7,142 nt of DNA from an uncultured Lachnospiraceae bacterium (GTDB taxonomy: Bacteria > Bacillota > Clostridia > Lachnospirales > Lachnospiraceae): NCBI GenBank assembly GCA_934434905.1, contig CAKSAI010000163.1, forward strand, positions 1-7,142, in the 5' to 3' direction. Below, one piece after another: positions 1 through 6,499 of this stretch. The notes below the pieces were generated by a model, which saw only the letters and a list, made by a program, of their open reading frames with translations, did not search any database and was not told where the DNA came from. Each line of letters begins with the position of its first letter. The stretch's first letter is position 1. Position numbers and translations under genes: made by a program.

Positions 1-2084
1 AGGTTGGGAATACATATGCCATAGTGGCTGATCGGGAGAAGAAGATACAGGCTGCGGCTCTTCCTGCCATGTCATTTCCGGAATTTGAGAAAGAAACATG
101 GACCGAGCTTCGGATACCCATGCCTTTTGTGAAAAAGGCCTACGATAATTTTTCGGGTTGGGGCTGCTATGACAAGGGAGCGCAAGAGGATGTATTTGGC
201 ATCTGGTTTGACTGGCTCTGTGATCCTACGGCTGTAGAAGGCGATGCATACCCGGATGGAACCGTACTTACCATAGATATCGGTGACGCCAGAGTTATGT
301 ATCAGGGAGTCTGCATACAGGAGACAAAGACGGCGGATATTTCGGTAAATACGAATATCCTGGAGCATGGAATGAATTACTCCTATGAGATATACAACGG
401 TGATAAGCTGCTGCAGGCAGGAGTCGATTACATCTCGGACGGGAACAGGGTTGTCTTTGAAAAAGCTGGCGTGTATACGGTGAAATACGTTGTCCAAACG
501 GCAAGAGACGAGTATCAGACGGATTTCAGCTTCTTCCGGTATCTGACCATTACCCCGCGAAAGCAGGTTCCGAGTATATCACTGGGAGAGGCAGGGGCAT
601 ATTTTACCAGCCATAACTATCAGGGAGCCATTGACAGTCCGTGTGCAAATGTAGGAAAGACCGCACAGCATACCCTTACAGACGAAGAATATGCCGGACT
701 GCCGGAAGGTGCAGCCACCGGTGACCGCACAGCCAACCGTATTACAATCGATATGGCCGATAAGCGGGAGGGCAATGCAGCCCGGTCTGTAGGAATCTTA
801 TTCCCGGATACGCTGAATGGACAGCTAAAGGCATTCGCACAGGATACGGATGTGCAGGAAAATTGTTATATATCCGTGTGGGTGAGATTCGGTGAGACCA
901 GCAAGGTGGGGAATACATATACCATAGTGACCGATCGGGCTAAGAGAATGCAGGCTACGGCTTTTCCGGCTCTGTCCTTCCCGACATTTGAAAAGGCAAC
1001 ATGGACTGAACTTCGAATACCCATATCATCCGTGAAAACAGTCTATGATAATTTTACGAGTTGGGATAATTGCCAGGGAGCAGAGGAAGACGTATTCGGT
1101 ATCTGGCTGGACTGGCTGCTGAATCCTATGGCGGCGGAAGGCGATGCATACCCAGATGAAACTGTGCTTACCATAGATATTTATGGCGCAGAGCTTCAAT
1201 ATAAGGATCTTATCGTCGGTAAGGAGAGTACGCCTGTGGATCTTACTGTTCCGGTGAATTTTCTTGGAGCCGGAACAGAGACTGCATATGAGATTTATAG
1301 AGATGGAAAGCTGCTGACAGCAGGAACAGAGTATGCGGTGGAAGAAAATCAGGTGGTGTTCCATAACCCCGGCGACTATATGGTAAAATACAGGCTGACA
1401 AATCGTGAGTATGCAGGGACACTCTGCATAAGCCGTAATGTGAAGGTTTTTCCTGGAATTGGACGGGCAAGGTCATATTTTGCAGGTCATACTTATGGGA
1501 ATGGAGCCATCGATGGCCCGACGACAAAAGTGGGAGAGACCGTACAGCATACCCTTACAGACGAAGAATATGCCGGGCTGCCGGCAGGTGCAGCCACCGG
1601 AGACCGCACAGCCAACCGTATTACGATCAATATGGATGAGAAGCGGGAGGGCAACGCAGCCCGGTCTGTAGGAATCTTATTCCCGGATACGCTGAATGGA
1701 CAGCTAAAGGCATTCGCACAGGATACGGATGTGCAGGAAAATTGTTATGTATCCGTGTGGGTGAGATTCAGTGGAGCCAGCAAGGTTGGGAATACATATG
1801 CCATAGTGATCGATCGGGTTAAGAGAATGCAGGCTACGGCTTTTCCGGCTCTGTTCTTCCCGACATTTGAAAAGGCAACATGGACAGAACTTCGGATACC
1901 CATGTCTTCCGTGAAAGCAGTCTACGATAATTTCGCAACTTGGGGTAATTGTCAGGGAGCAGAGGAAGCTGTATTCGGAATCTGGTTTGACTGGCTGATG
2001 TATCCGGAGGTGGTTGGCGGCGCATATCCGGATGGAACAGTACTTACCATAGATATTTATGGCGCTCAGATTGTAGAAAACTAA
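1..2084 (+). CDS. Modular repeat protein with alternating carbohydrate-binding-like and Ig-like domains (5' partial)
   Basis: The reading frame is open from the first base (first whole codon GTT at 3-5) to TAA at 2082-2084, giving 693 visible residues. The GTG at 24 is internal, because the codons before it (K-V-G-N-T-Y-A-I) match the same motif in two later repeats, so the true start lies outside the window. The layout is: end of module A (to about 296), Ig-like 1 (about 309-560), module B (585-1197), Ig-like 2 (about 1210-1455), module C (1461-2081). The A/B/C modules share blocks such as DTDVQENCY-SVWVRF, FEKATWTELRIP, VFGIW-DWL and a final VLTIDIYGA strand, which looks like a jelly-roll carbohydrate-binding fold. 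The Ig-like parts share YEIY-GKLL-AG and a VYTVKY strand. No catalytic domain, membrane anchor or LPXTG motif is visible at the C terminus. I infer an extracellular glycan-binding tail of a larger enzyme or adhesin; the signal peptide and any catalytic part would lie upstream. The exact family is not recognised. Confidence 0.8.
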   Translation, partial: VGNTYAIVADREKKIQAAALPAMSFPEFEKETWTELRIPMPFVKKAYDNFSGWGCYDKGAQEDVFGIWFDWLCDPTAVEGDAYPDGTVLTIDIGDARVMYQGVCIQETKTADISVNTNILEHGMNYSYEIYNGDKLLQAGVDYISDGNRVVFEKAGVYTVKYVVQTARDEYQTDFSFFRYLTITPRKQVPSISLGEAGAYFTSHNYQGAIDSPCANVGKTAQHTLTDEEYAGLPEGAATGDRTANRITIDMADKREGNAARSVGILFPDTLNGQLKAFAQDTDVQENCYISVWVRFGETSKVGNTYTIVTDRAKRMQATAFPALSFPTFEKATWTELRIPISSVKTVYDNFTSWDNCQGAEEDVFGIWLDWLLNPMAAEGDAYPDETVLTIDIYGAELQYKDLIVGKESTPVDLTVPVNFLGAGTETAYEIYRDGKLLTAGTEYAVEENQVVFHNPGDYMVKYRLTNREYAGTLCISRNVKVFPGIGRARSYFAGHTYGNGAIDGPTTKVGETVQHTLTDEEYAGLPAGAATGDRTANRITINMDEKREGNAARSVGILFPDTLNGQLKAFAQDTDVQENCYVSVWVRFSGASKVGNTYAIVIDRVKRMQATAFPALFFPTFEKATWTELRIPMSSVKAVYDNFATWGNCQGAEEAVFGIWFDWLMYPEVVGGAYPDGTVLTIDIYGAQIVEN
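585..1197 (+). repeat. Module B of the tandem beta-sandwich repeat
   Basis: This is the first complete copy of a repeat of about 205 codons. It is offset from module C by 876-879 bases, and two one-codon indels account for the range. The stretch 777-869 is identical to 1656-1748 (93 bases), although other parts of the two modules differ at many codons. That unevenness suggests recent duplication or gene conversion within the gene. Module B differs from A and C by a TSWDNCQGAEED linker and a LLNPMAAEGDAYP loop. Confidence 0.85.
1461..2081 (+). repeat. Module C of the tandem beta-sandwich repeat (C-terminal copy)
   Basis: This is the last copy, and the protein ends right after its final VLTIDIYGA strand with only IVEN or similar residues left. 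A third, 5'-truncated copy (A) occupies about 1-296. The shared GNTY motif sits at 9, 912 and 1791, so the period is 903 and then 879 bases. The Ig-like spacers between the modules are much more divergent from each other than the modules are. Confidence 0.85.
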
Positions 2085-2098
2085 TATGAAGGCGTTAT

Positions 2099-2109
2099 AG
2101 GAAGGGTGA
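2099..2109 (+). promoter_or_regulatory. Ribosome binding site of the GH3 gene
   Basis: The purine-rich AGGAAGGGTGA contains GGTGA, complementary to the 16S 3' end, 9 nt before ATG 2119. A TTG codon at 2113 in the same frame is only 3 nt from GGTGA, or about 7 nt from the weaker AGGAAGG part. ATG 2119 is preferred because of codon usage and because the family's conserved region (ELLKKMSLKEKIGQL) starts soon after it. TTG 2113 would add only two residues. Confidence 0.55.
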
Positions 2110-2118
2110 AAATTGTTT

Positions 2119-4290
2119 ATGGCATATGAAAGACAAATCGACGAGTTGTTGAAGAAAATGTCTTTGAAAGAAAAGATAGGGCAGCTGAATATGATGCTGC
2201 GGCCGGGCGATGAGAAGACCTTAGAGGAATACAAAGAAAAAATCCGAAGGGGCGAGGTTGGTTCTATTATAATGACTTCCGGAGACGGCGTTCATAAGGC
2301 TGAGATGGAAATTAAGGCAGAGATGGAAATGTACGATGAATTGCAGCGCGTTGCTGTGGAGGAAAGTCCGCATCACATTCCGCTTTTGTACGGTCTGGAC
2401 GTTATCCATGGGCATCATACCGTTTATCCGATTCCGCTGGCGTCGACGGCAGCGTTTAATGAAGAACTGGTAGAGAAATGTTATGGTAATATTGCCAGGG
2501 AAGCTGCTGCGGAAGGAGTGCACTGGACCTTTTCTCCTATGCTGGATCTAGGACGTGATCCCCGCTGGGGGAGGATGGTGGAAGGACCGGGAGAAGATCC
2601 CGTGGTGGGAGCCAGTCTGGCCAGAGCCTGTGTGAAGGGATTTCAGGGAAGCGATTTTTCGGAGCCGGATCGGCTGGTAGCCTGTGCAAAGCATTACATT
2701 GGGTATGGCGCCAGTGAGGGCGGTCGTGATTATCATCGAACGGAGATCACGGATTACAGTCTGTACAATTATTATCTCCCGGCGTTTCGGGCAGCGGTGG
2801 AGGCGGGCGTAGGGACTGTCATGTCCTCCTTTAATGATATCAGCGGTCAGCCGGTGACCTCCAGCAGAAAATATCTTACGGATATTCTTCGGGGAAAGCT
2901 TGGCTTTGAGGGATTCGTAGTGTCCGACTGGGCGGCGATCGAACAGCTTCAGATGCAGGGAGTCTCGGAAGACCGGCAGGACTGTGCAGAGAAAGCGATC
3001 CTGGCCGGCCTCGATATGGATATGTGTGATCTCTGTTACAACGATCATCTGGAAGAGCTGGTAAGGAGCGGCAGGGTGCCGGAGGAAACAATAGATCTGG
3101 CTGCCCGGAGAGTTCTGCGGATTAAATTTGCAAAAGGCTTAATGAAACATCCTTATTGTGAACACAAGGCTATTGACCGGACCAGGCATCTGTCTGATGC
3201 GCGGAAGCTGGCGGCGGAATCCATGGTGCTTTTGAAAAACGACGGCGTACTTCCGTTAAAAAAGAATTGCAGGATTGCACTGATTGGGCCGTATGTGCAG
3301 GAACGACGTTCGTTGCTGGGAGCCGCGATGCTGGACTACTATATCCTGGAGGAAACGCCAACGCTTCTGGAGGCTATGAGCGCCAAAATTGGTGAGGAAC
3401 ATATTTTGAGAAGTCGGGACGAGTCCGGCCTTACGGACAATTCTGTTCATGCGCCGCTGGTTTCTGATGTAGTGGTATTGGCGCTTGGGGAGAGCTGGCA
3501 ACGTACAGGAGAAGCCCATTCCGTGTCGGATATTGCACTTGCACCGGAGCAGGTGGAGTTGGTAAAACGGGTGAAATCAACCGGTAAGAAAATAGTAGGC
3601 GTATTTTTCTGCGGAAGACCTGTTGCGCTTGAGGGAGTGGCAGAATATCTGGACGCGGTGCTTTATGCATGGCACAGTGGCACGGAGACGGCAAATGCGG
3701 TGTGCGACATTCTTTTTGGAGATGTGGTGCCCAGCGGAAAGACTGCAGTTACATTTCCTAGAAGGACAGGTCATATACCCATGTATTATAATGTTACTTC
3801 AAGCGGAAGAAAAGTCAATGGCTACTACGGAGAACAGGATATCCTTACGTATGAGGACAGTGTGGCAGGACCTTACTATCCCTTCGGATACGGGCTCTCT
3901 TACACAACTTTTGCATACGATAAGCCGATAGCAGAGTTCGCAGCCGTTTCTTTGGAAGAGCTGGAACAGGGAAAAAAGGTGCATTTTTCGGTTGGTGTGA
4001 CAAATACCGGAAAATATGATGGAAAGGAGACGGTTCAGCTCTATATCCGGGATATGACAGCCTCCATGATGCGCCCAATGCGGGAGTTGAAGAATTTTAA
4101 AAAGGTTTTCATAAAGCAGGGTGAGACTGTTACTGTAGATTTTGCATTAGGACAGGAAGATTTGGGATTTTATACTGCTCAGGGAGAGTACGTTGTAGAA
4201 AACGGAAAATTTTTAATCTACATCGGAGAAAACTGTCTCACTGAAAATAAGATTGATTTTCAGATTGTTGATGCGGGAAGGTTGAAGTAA
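2119..4290 (+). CDS. bglX: Glycoside hydrolase family 3, beta-glucosidase BglX-like, cytoplasmic
   Basis: The 723-residue protein aligns by eye along its whole length with the BglX type of GH3 enzymes, which remove terminal beta-linked glucose (or related sugars) with retention. Residues 1 to about 340 form the TIM-barrel domain, with the DVIHGHHTVYPIPLA strand, GRDPRWGR (145-152), the substrate-binding K191-H192 in KHYIGYGASEGGRDY, and the nucleophile D270 in VVSDW. Residues about 365-590 form the GH3 C-terminal alpha/beta domain; E465 in TGEAHSVSDI sits where BglX has its acid/base (EASSRTDI), and the domain ends with the hallmark YPFGYGLSYTTF. A fibronectin-III-like domain (about 620-700, VTNTG..DGKETVQLYI) closes the protein. 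Unlike E. coli BglX there is no signal peptide, so it should act on imported oligosaccharides. It starts 34 nt after the repeat-protein gene and ends 35 nt before the next gene, consistent with one operon. Exact substrate (glucoside, xyloside, other) is undetermined; the symbol is by similarity. Confidence 0.93.
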   Translation: MAYERQIDELLKKMSLKEKIGQLNMMLRPGDEKTLEEYKEKIRRGEVGSIIMTSGDGVHKAEMEIKAEMEMYDELQRVAVEESPHHIPLLYGLDVIHGHHTVYPIPLASTAAFNEELVEKCYGNIAREAAAEGVHWTFSPMLDLGRDPRWGRMVEGPGEDPVVGASLARACVKGFQGSDFSEPDRLVACAKHYIGYGASEGGRDYHRTEITDYSLYNYYLPAFRAAVEAGVGTVMSSFNDISGQPVTSSRKYLTDILRGKLGFEGFVVSDWAAIEQLQMQGVSEDRQDCAEKAILAGLDMDMCDLCYNDHLEELVRSGRVPEETIDLAARRVLRIKFAKGLMKHPYCEHKAIDRTRHLSDARKLAAESMVLLKNDGVLPLKKNCRIALIGPYVQERRSLLGAAMLDYYILEETPTLLEAMSAKIGEEHILRSRDESGLTDNSVHAPLVSDVVVLALGESWQRTGEAHSVSDIALAPEQVELVKRVKSTGKKIVGVFFCGRPVALEGVAEYLDAVLYAWHSGTETANAVCDILFGDVVPSGKTAVTFPRRTGHIPMYYNVTSSGRKVNGYYGEQDILTYEDSVAGPYYPFGYGLSYTTFAYDKPIAEFAAVSLEELEQGKKVHFSVGVTNTGKYDGKETVQLYIRDMTASMMRPMRELKNFKKVFIKQGETVTVDFALGQEDLGFYTAQGEYVVENGKFLIYIGENCLTENKIDFQIVDAGRLK

Positions 4291-4325
4291 AACACATATT
4301 TATAAAGATAAAGGAATAACGAAAA

Positions 4326-5828
4326 ATGAAGATTTTAAATGTGATGAATTTTGTGAGGCAGTGCGAGCCCAGATCCGAAAGCGCGGACAAGGTACTTTTC
4401 TCCACTACGAAAGCACAGGTGGAGCTGATGAAGGAACTGGATATTGAGAATACTTTTTTGCTTCAATATGATACGCTCTGTGATCCGAAGTATGTAGAGT
4501 TATTTAAGAATGAGATAACGGATAAGACCGAGCTGGGACTCTGGTATGAGATTGTGGAGGAAATGACGGATGCCGTCCGGCTTCCGTACCGCAGTGAGTT
4601 TGGATGGTCCTGGGACTGGCATATTATTCCCGGCTTTTCCATGGGCTATGAGGTAAAAGAGCGGGAAATGCTGATCGATGAAGCGATGAACAAATTCAAA
4701 GAGGTCTTTGGCTATTATCCCAAAACCGTCGCGAGCTGGCTCATGGATACCCATACGGTCAATTATCTTACGGATCGGTATGAGATCAGCGCCATGGGAA
4801 ATTGCAGGGATCAGGTGAGCGTGGACGCGTATACCCTGATCGGCGGGTATTTTAACCAGGCGTATTATCCTTCCCGTAAAAATATGTTCACCCCGGCCCA
4901 GACGGAGAAACTGAGAGTGAAGACGCCCATGTTCCGTCTGCTGGGAGCCAATCCTATCCATAATTATGACGGGAAGAAGTATATTACGGAGAAGAACAAG
5001 GACAAGCCCTGCGATACGATGGAAGCGATCTGGGGCGGAGCAGAACCGGATATGATGGACTGGTATTACCGGACCTATTATAAGAATGAGGACATGGGAT
5101 TTTCCTATGCCCAGATCGGTCAGGAGAACAGCTTCGGCGAGCATGATCTTGTCACCCCTATCCGTATGCAGATCGAAAAAGTCATGAAGTTCGAGGATGT
5201 GCACATTATGAAAATGTGCGATACGGGAGAGTGGTTCAAGAAGCAATACGTTTCAGGGACTCCGGTTACCTCCGTGGTGGCTCTCGATAACTGGGATGAG
5301 CGGGATATCCAGTCTGTCTATTATGACAGTCAGTATTACGTGGCAAATCTGTTTCGGTGTGAACAGAAGGTATTCTTCCGTGCACTCTATCTGTTTGATG
5401 AAAACGTGGAGGACAAGTACCTGTATAAAGCCTGCGAGACCTTTGACGCAGTGTATGAAAACCTGCCGATTGTAGATACAAGGCTCTGGGGAGAGGACGT
5501 CGAAGTCTGCGGTATGTATCTTGACGATCAGGGAGAAGCCTTTCACACGGAACGCATTTCCGAAAAAGAGCTGAAGGTATACTGGGGCGATAAATATGTC
5601 ATATTCGGGGAAAATGAGATTGAAATAAATAATTGTGACATTACATTTTTCCCGGGAAAGGCAAGAGCGGAGATCTCCGTTTCAGAGGATAAGATCGCCT
5701 ATGTGTATTCCGGAAGGAGGTATGAGGTAGGGATTCAGGGAGGCACGGCAGAGGGGCGAGACGATCACATCCGGATTACGCCGAAGGATAAGAAGGTAAA
5801 GCTTTTATTGCAGGCAAGCGGCAAATAG
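4326..5828 (+). CDS. DUF3863/DUF3864-family protein, probable carbohydrate-active barrel protein
   Basis: A complete 500-residue protein, ATG 4326 to TAG 5826-5828, with AAGGA at 4311-4315 ten bases before the start. No signal peptide or membrane segment is visible, so it is probably cytoplasmic. From memory of the family wording I assign it to the DUF3863 (N-terminal, about 1-370) plus DUF3864 (C-terminal, beta-rich, about 400-495) architecture, known from a Bacteroidales protein of solved structure. I recall the N-terminal part being a beta/alpha barrel distantly like polysaccharide deacetylases and related glycosidases. Visible candidate active-site clusters are E69/E75 in ELGLWYEI, W94-D97-W98-H99, W138..D141-T-H143, H212..D215 and E267..H273-D274. 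The C-terminal strand-rich part (VYWGDKYVIFGENEIEI) resembles a beta-sandwich appendage. It lies 35 nt after the GH3 gene, so co-transcription and action on the same glycan are likely. The reaction is unknown; naming it a hydrolase or deacetylase would be a guess. Confidence 0.75.
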   Translation: MKILNVMNFVRQCEPRSESADKVLFSTTKAQVELMKELDIENTFLLQYDTLCDPKYVELFKNEITDKTELGLWYEIVEEMTDAVRLPYRSEFGWSWDWHIIPGFSMGYEVKEREMLIDEAMNKFKEVFGYYPKTVASWLMDTHTVNYLTDRYEISAMGNCRDQVSVDAYTLIGGYFNQAYYPSRKNMFTPAQTEKLRVKTPMFRLLGANPIHNYDGKKYITEKNKDKPCDTMEAIWGGAEPDMMDWYYRTYYKNEDMGFSYAQIGQENSFGEHDLVTPIRMQIEKVMKFEDVHIMKMCDTGEWFKKQYVSGTPVTSVVALDNWDERDIQSVYYDSQYYVANLFRCEQKVFFRALYLFDENVEDKYLYKACETFDAVYENLPIVDTRLWGEDVEVCGMYLDDQGEAFHTERISEKELKVYWGDKYVIFGENEIEINNCDITFFPGKARAEISVSEDKIAYVYSGRRYEVGIQGGTAEGRDDHIRITPKDKKVKLLLQASGK

Positions 5829-5860
5829 CCAATGAGCACTTTACGGATAAATGAAGGATG

Positions 5861-5999
5861 AACGAAAAATAAAAAATTCTTGCATATGCTTTGTGCCGGT
5901 GTTACAACCAGGACAAAGCATATTTTTTGTCAGGCAGCACGCAAGCCGCCGGGCAGTTTAAGGGTTATCCCTGTTTTTGAAATACTTCTACATAGCTGG
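5861..5999 (+). repeat. Rpn-cassette leader repeat, copy 1
   Basis: A segment of about 140 bp is repeated at 6241-6384. In order it carries an A-rich run (ACGAAAAATAAAAAA), a long hairpin with T-run (5884-5928), a second GC-rich stem (5933-5950), the AGGG-TTAT-CCCT element, and a GAAATACTTCTACATA block. Bases 5952-5974 are identical to 6337-6359. Similarity to copy 2 stops at about 5999, where sequence from the 3' half of an rpn gene begins. Four-base indels relative to copy 2 show that it is not protein-coding. Confidence 0.85.
5884..5928 (+). terminator. Hairpin plus T-run, probable terminator of the glycoside operon
   Basis: ATATGCTTTGT (5884-5894) and ACAAAGCATAT (5913-5923) form a perfect 11-bp stem that continues inward through CC/GG and GGT/ACC pairs (5896-5900 with 5907-5912, one bulged A) to a GTTACA loop. 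The right arm runs into a T-run (5923-5928). It lies 55 nt past the stop of the DUF3863-type gene, the right place to end the operon transcript. The stem is AT-rich, so efficiency is uncertain. The same hairpin occurs in copy 2, so it belongs to the mobile leader rather than to the operon. Confidence 0.6.
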
Positions 6000-6207
6000 A
6001 TTTCACAGATATACCGGATGTTATTATAAGAGTATGGAAGAGGACGCTTTTGATATGGCGGTCCAATATACGAATGCAACAGAGCTGATTGAGGCAAAGG
6101 AATATTATGAAGAAGGAGGTTCGGTAAATATGTGCCAGGTATTGACGGAATGAATCGCGGATGGAAGAACAGCGGGAATGATGGAAGGAATAGAATTTTT
6201 GGAATAG
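5995..6207 (+). pseudogene. Rpn-family nuclease / putative transposase, 3' remnant with two deletions
   Basis: Bases 5996-6018 are identical to 6943-6965 inside the downstream Rpn gene (coding LDFTDIP), and 6021-6038 match 7125-7142 at 17 of 18 positions (coding YYKSM). The roughly 159 bases that separate those parts in the full gene are missing here, which also shifts the frame. From 6019 the frame reads CYYKSMEEDAFDMAVQYTNA and on to MCQVLTE, the usual C-terminal part of Lachnospiraceae members, then TGA at 6151-6153. Past it, the same frame continues as IADGRTAGMMEGI to TAG 6205-6207, the DGR-EG tail typical of the family, so TGA probably arose from a sense codon such as TGG. The 5' side joins directly to the leader repeat, so the first half of the gene is gone. 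No function is expected. Confidence 0.85.
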
Positions 6208-6261
6208 GGAAGATATAAGGTTGAATGAATAAAAAAGGTTGAAATGAAAATAAAAAAATCT

Positions 6262-6289
6262 TGCATATGCTTTGCACTGGTGTTACAAT
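6262..6289 (+). promoter_or_regulatory. Possible sigma-A promoter of the Rpn gene (weak)
   Basis: TTGCAT (6262-6267), a 16-nt spacer and TACAAT (6284-6289) preceded by TG one base upstream resemble an extended -10 promoter. The -35 matches consensus at only three positions. It overlaps the hairpin, so the two readings compete. In copy 1 the -10 is TACAAC, a poorer match. A transcript from here would have a leader of about 200 nt. Confidence 0.25.
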
Positions 6290-6307
6290 TGGGACAAAGC
6301 ATATTTT
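6265..6307 (+). terminator. Hairpin plus T-run in leader copy 2 (terminator- or attenuator-like)
   Basis: ATATGCTTTG (6265-6274) pairs with CAAAGCATAT (6295-6304), followed by TTT and, after a C, TTTT. The inner stem (6277-6281 with 6288-6292) is held by C-G, two or three G-U type wobbles and T-A around the same GTTACA loop as copy 1. Since it precedes the Rpn gene by about 195 nt, it could insulate that gene from read-through or act as an attenuator. A role is inferred only from structure. Confidence 0.45.
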
Positions 6308-6314
6308 CTTTTGA

Positions 6315-6338
6315 CCAGGTGGCGCGCAAGCCGCCCGG
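6315..6338 (+). promoter_or_regulatory. GC-rich hairpin in leader copy 2
   Basis: GGTGGC (6318-6323) pairs with GCCGCC (6330-6335) around a GCGCAA loop, with one T-G wobble. The pairing extends by CC/GG (6315-6316 with 6337-6338) across one mismatch. In copy 1 the wobble is a C-G pair (5935 with 5948), but another position has become an A-C mismatch. Directly after it comes AGGG-TTAT-CCCT (6346-6357), which can form a small stem and is identical in both copies. Confidence 0.5.
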
Positions 6339-6450
6339 CAGTTTAAGGGTTATCCCTGTCATTGAAATACTTCTACATAACTGGTTTCGTGTGATGCGAG
6401 ATGTGGTTATTGATCGGAAAATTCATGCTTTTAATCACACAATAATGAAA

Positions 6451-6492
6451 GCAGGAGTTTTCTTGAGGAGCCTCCTGCAAGTGTACAGGAGG
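6451..6492 (+). promoter_or_regulatory. Three-segment SD-sequestering leader (possible translational switch)
   Basis: CAGGAGG (6486-6492) is the Shine-Dalgarno site of the Rpn gene, 7 nt before ATG 6500. CCTCCTG (6471-6477) is its perfect 7-base complement, with an 8-nt loop between, and would hide it. GCAGGAG (6451-6457) is an SD mimic that can instead pair with CTCCTGC (6472-6478) over a 14-nt loop, freeing the SD. The two pairings are mutually exclusive. Function is inferred; only the complementarity is seen. Confidence 0.45.
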
Positions 6493-6499
6493 AATGTAT

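Larger units (their letters stand above)
6241..6384 (+). repeat. Rpn-cassette leader repeat, copy 2
   Basis: This is the second copy of the leader segment, ending about 115 bases before the start of the downstream Rpn gene, which is its presumable native position. It keeps the same order of elements as copy 1. Its second stem is better preserved than in copy 1, while its first stem carries several wobble pairs. Homology to copy 1 ends at CTGG (6381-6384). Confidence 0.85.
5829..6499. other. Intergenic region composed of nuclease-cassette debris
   Basis: This 671-bp stretch has no intact gene. It holds two copies of a structured leader repeat (about 5861-5999 and 6241-6384), the broken 3' end of an Rpn-family gene between them (5995-6207), and the leader of the next Rpn gene (6385-6499). 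Bases 5829-5860 and 6208-6240 show nothing recognisable beyond A-rich runs. An open frame at 6244-6507 covers copy 2 and the leader, but is not conserved in copy 1. Confidence 0.7.

Noticed and set aside
2113..2118. TTG at 2113 as start of the GH3 gene
   Set aside because: It is possible, but ATG 2119 is a stronger start codon with acceptable spacing from GGTGA; the difference is two residues.
1704..2234. Minus-strand open frame of 176 codons across the end of the repeat gene and start of the GH3 gene
   Set aside because: Similar minus-strand frames recur opposite each repeat module (for example 72-497 and 1026-1364), so it is a by-product of the repeats' codon pattern.
4500..5246. Minus-strand open frame of 248 codons
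   Set aside because: It lies wholly opposite the well-supported DUF3863-type gene; its His/Ile/Leu-rich composition is typical of an antisense shadow and no domain is recognisable.
6034..6153. A 39-residue ORF (MEEDAFDMAVQ...) in the rpn remnant as a real small protein
   Set aside because: There is no properly spaced ribosome site, and the frame is simply the surviving C-terminal coding sequence of a doubly deleted gene.
5861..6384. CRISPR array or insertion-sequence ends
   Set aside because: There are only two copies, each about 140 bp and 380 bp apart, with a gene remnant between. No short regular repeats, terminal inverted repeats or target-site duplications are seen.
6494..6496. ATG 6494 as start of the Rpn gene
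   Set aside because: It is one base from the AGGAGG site, whereas ATG 6500 has the normal 7-nt spacing and gives the family-like N terminus MDKDTGWK.
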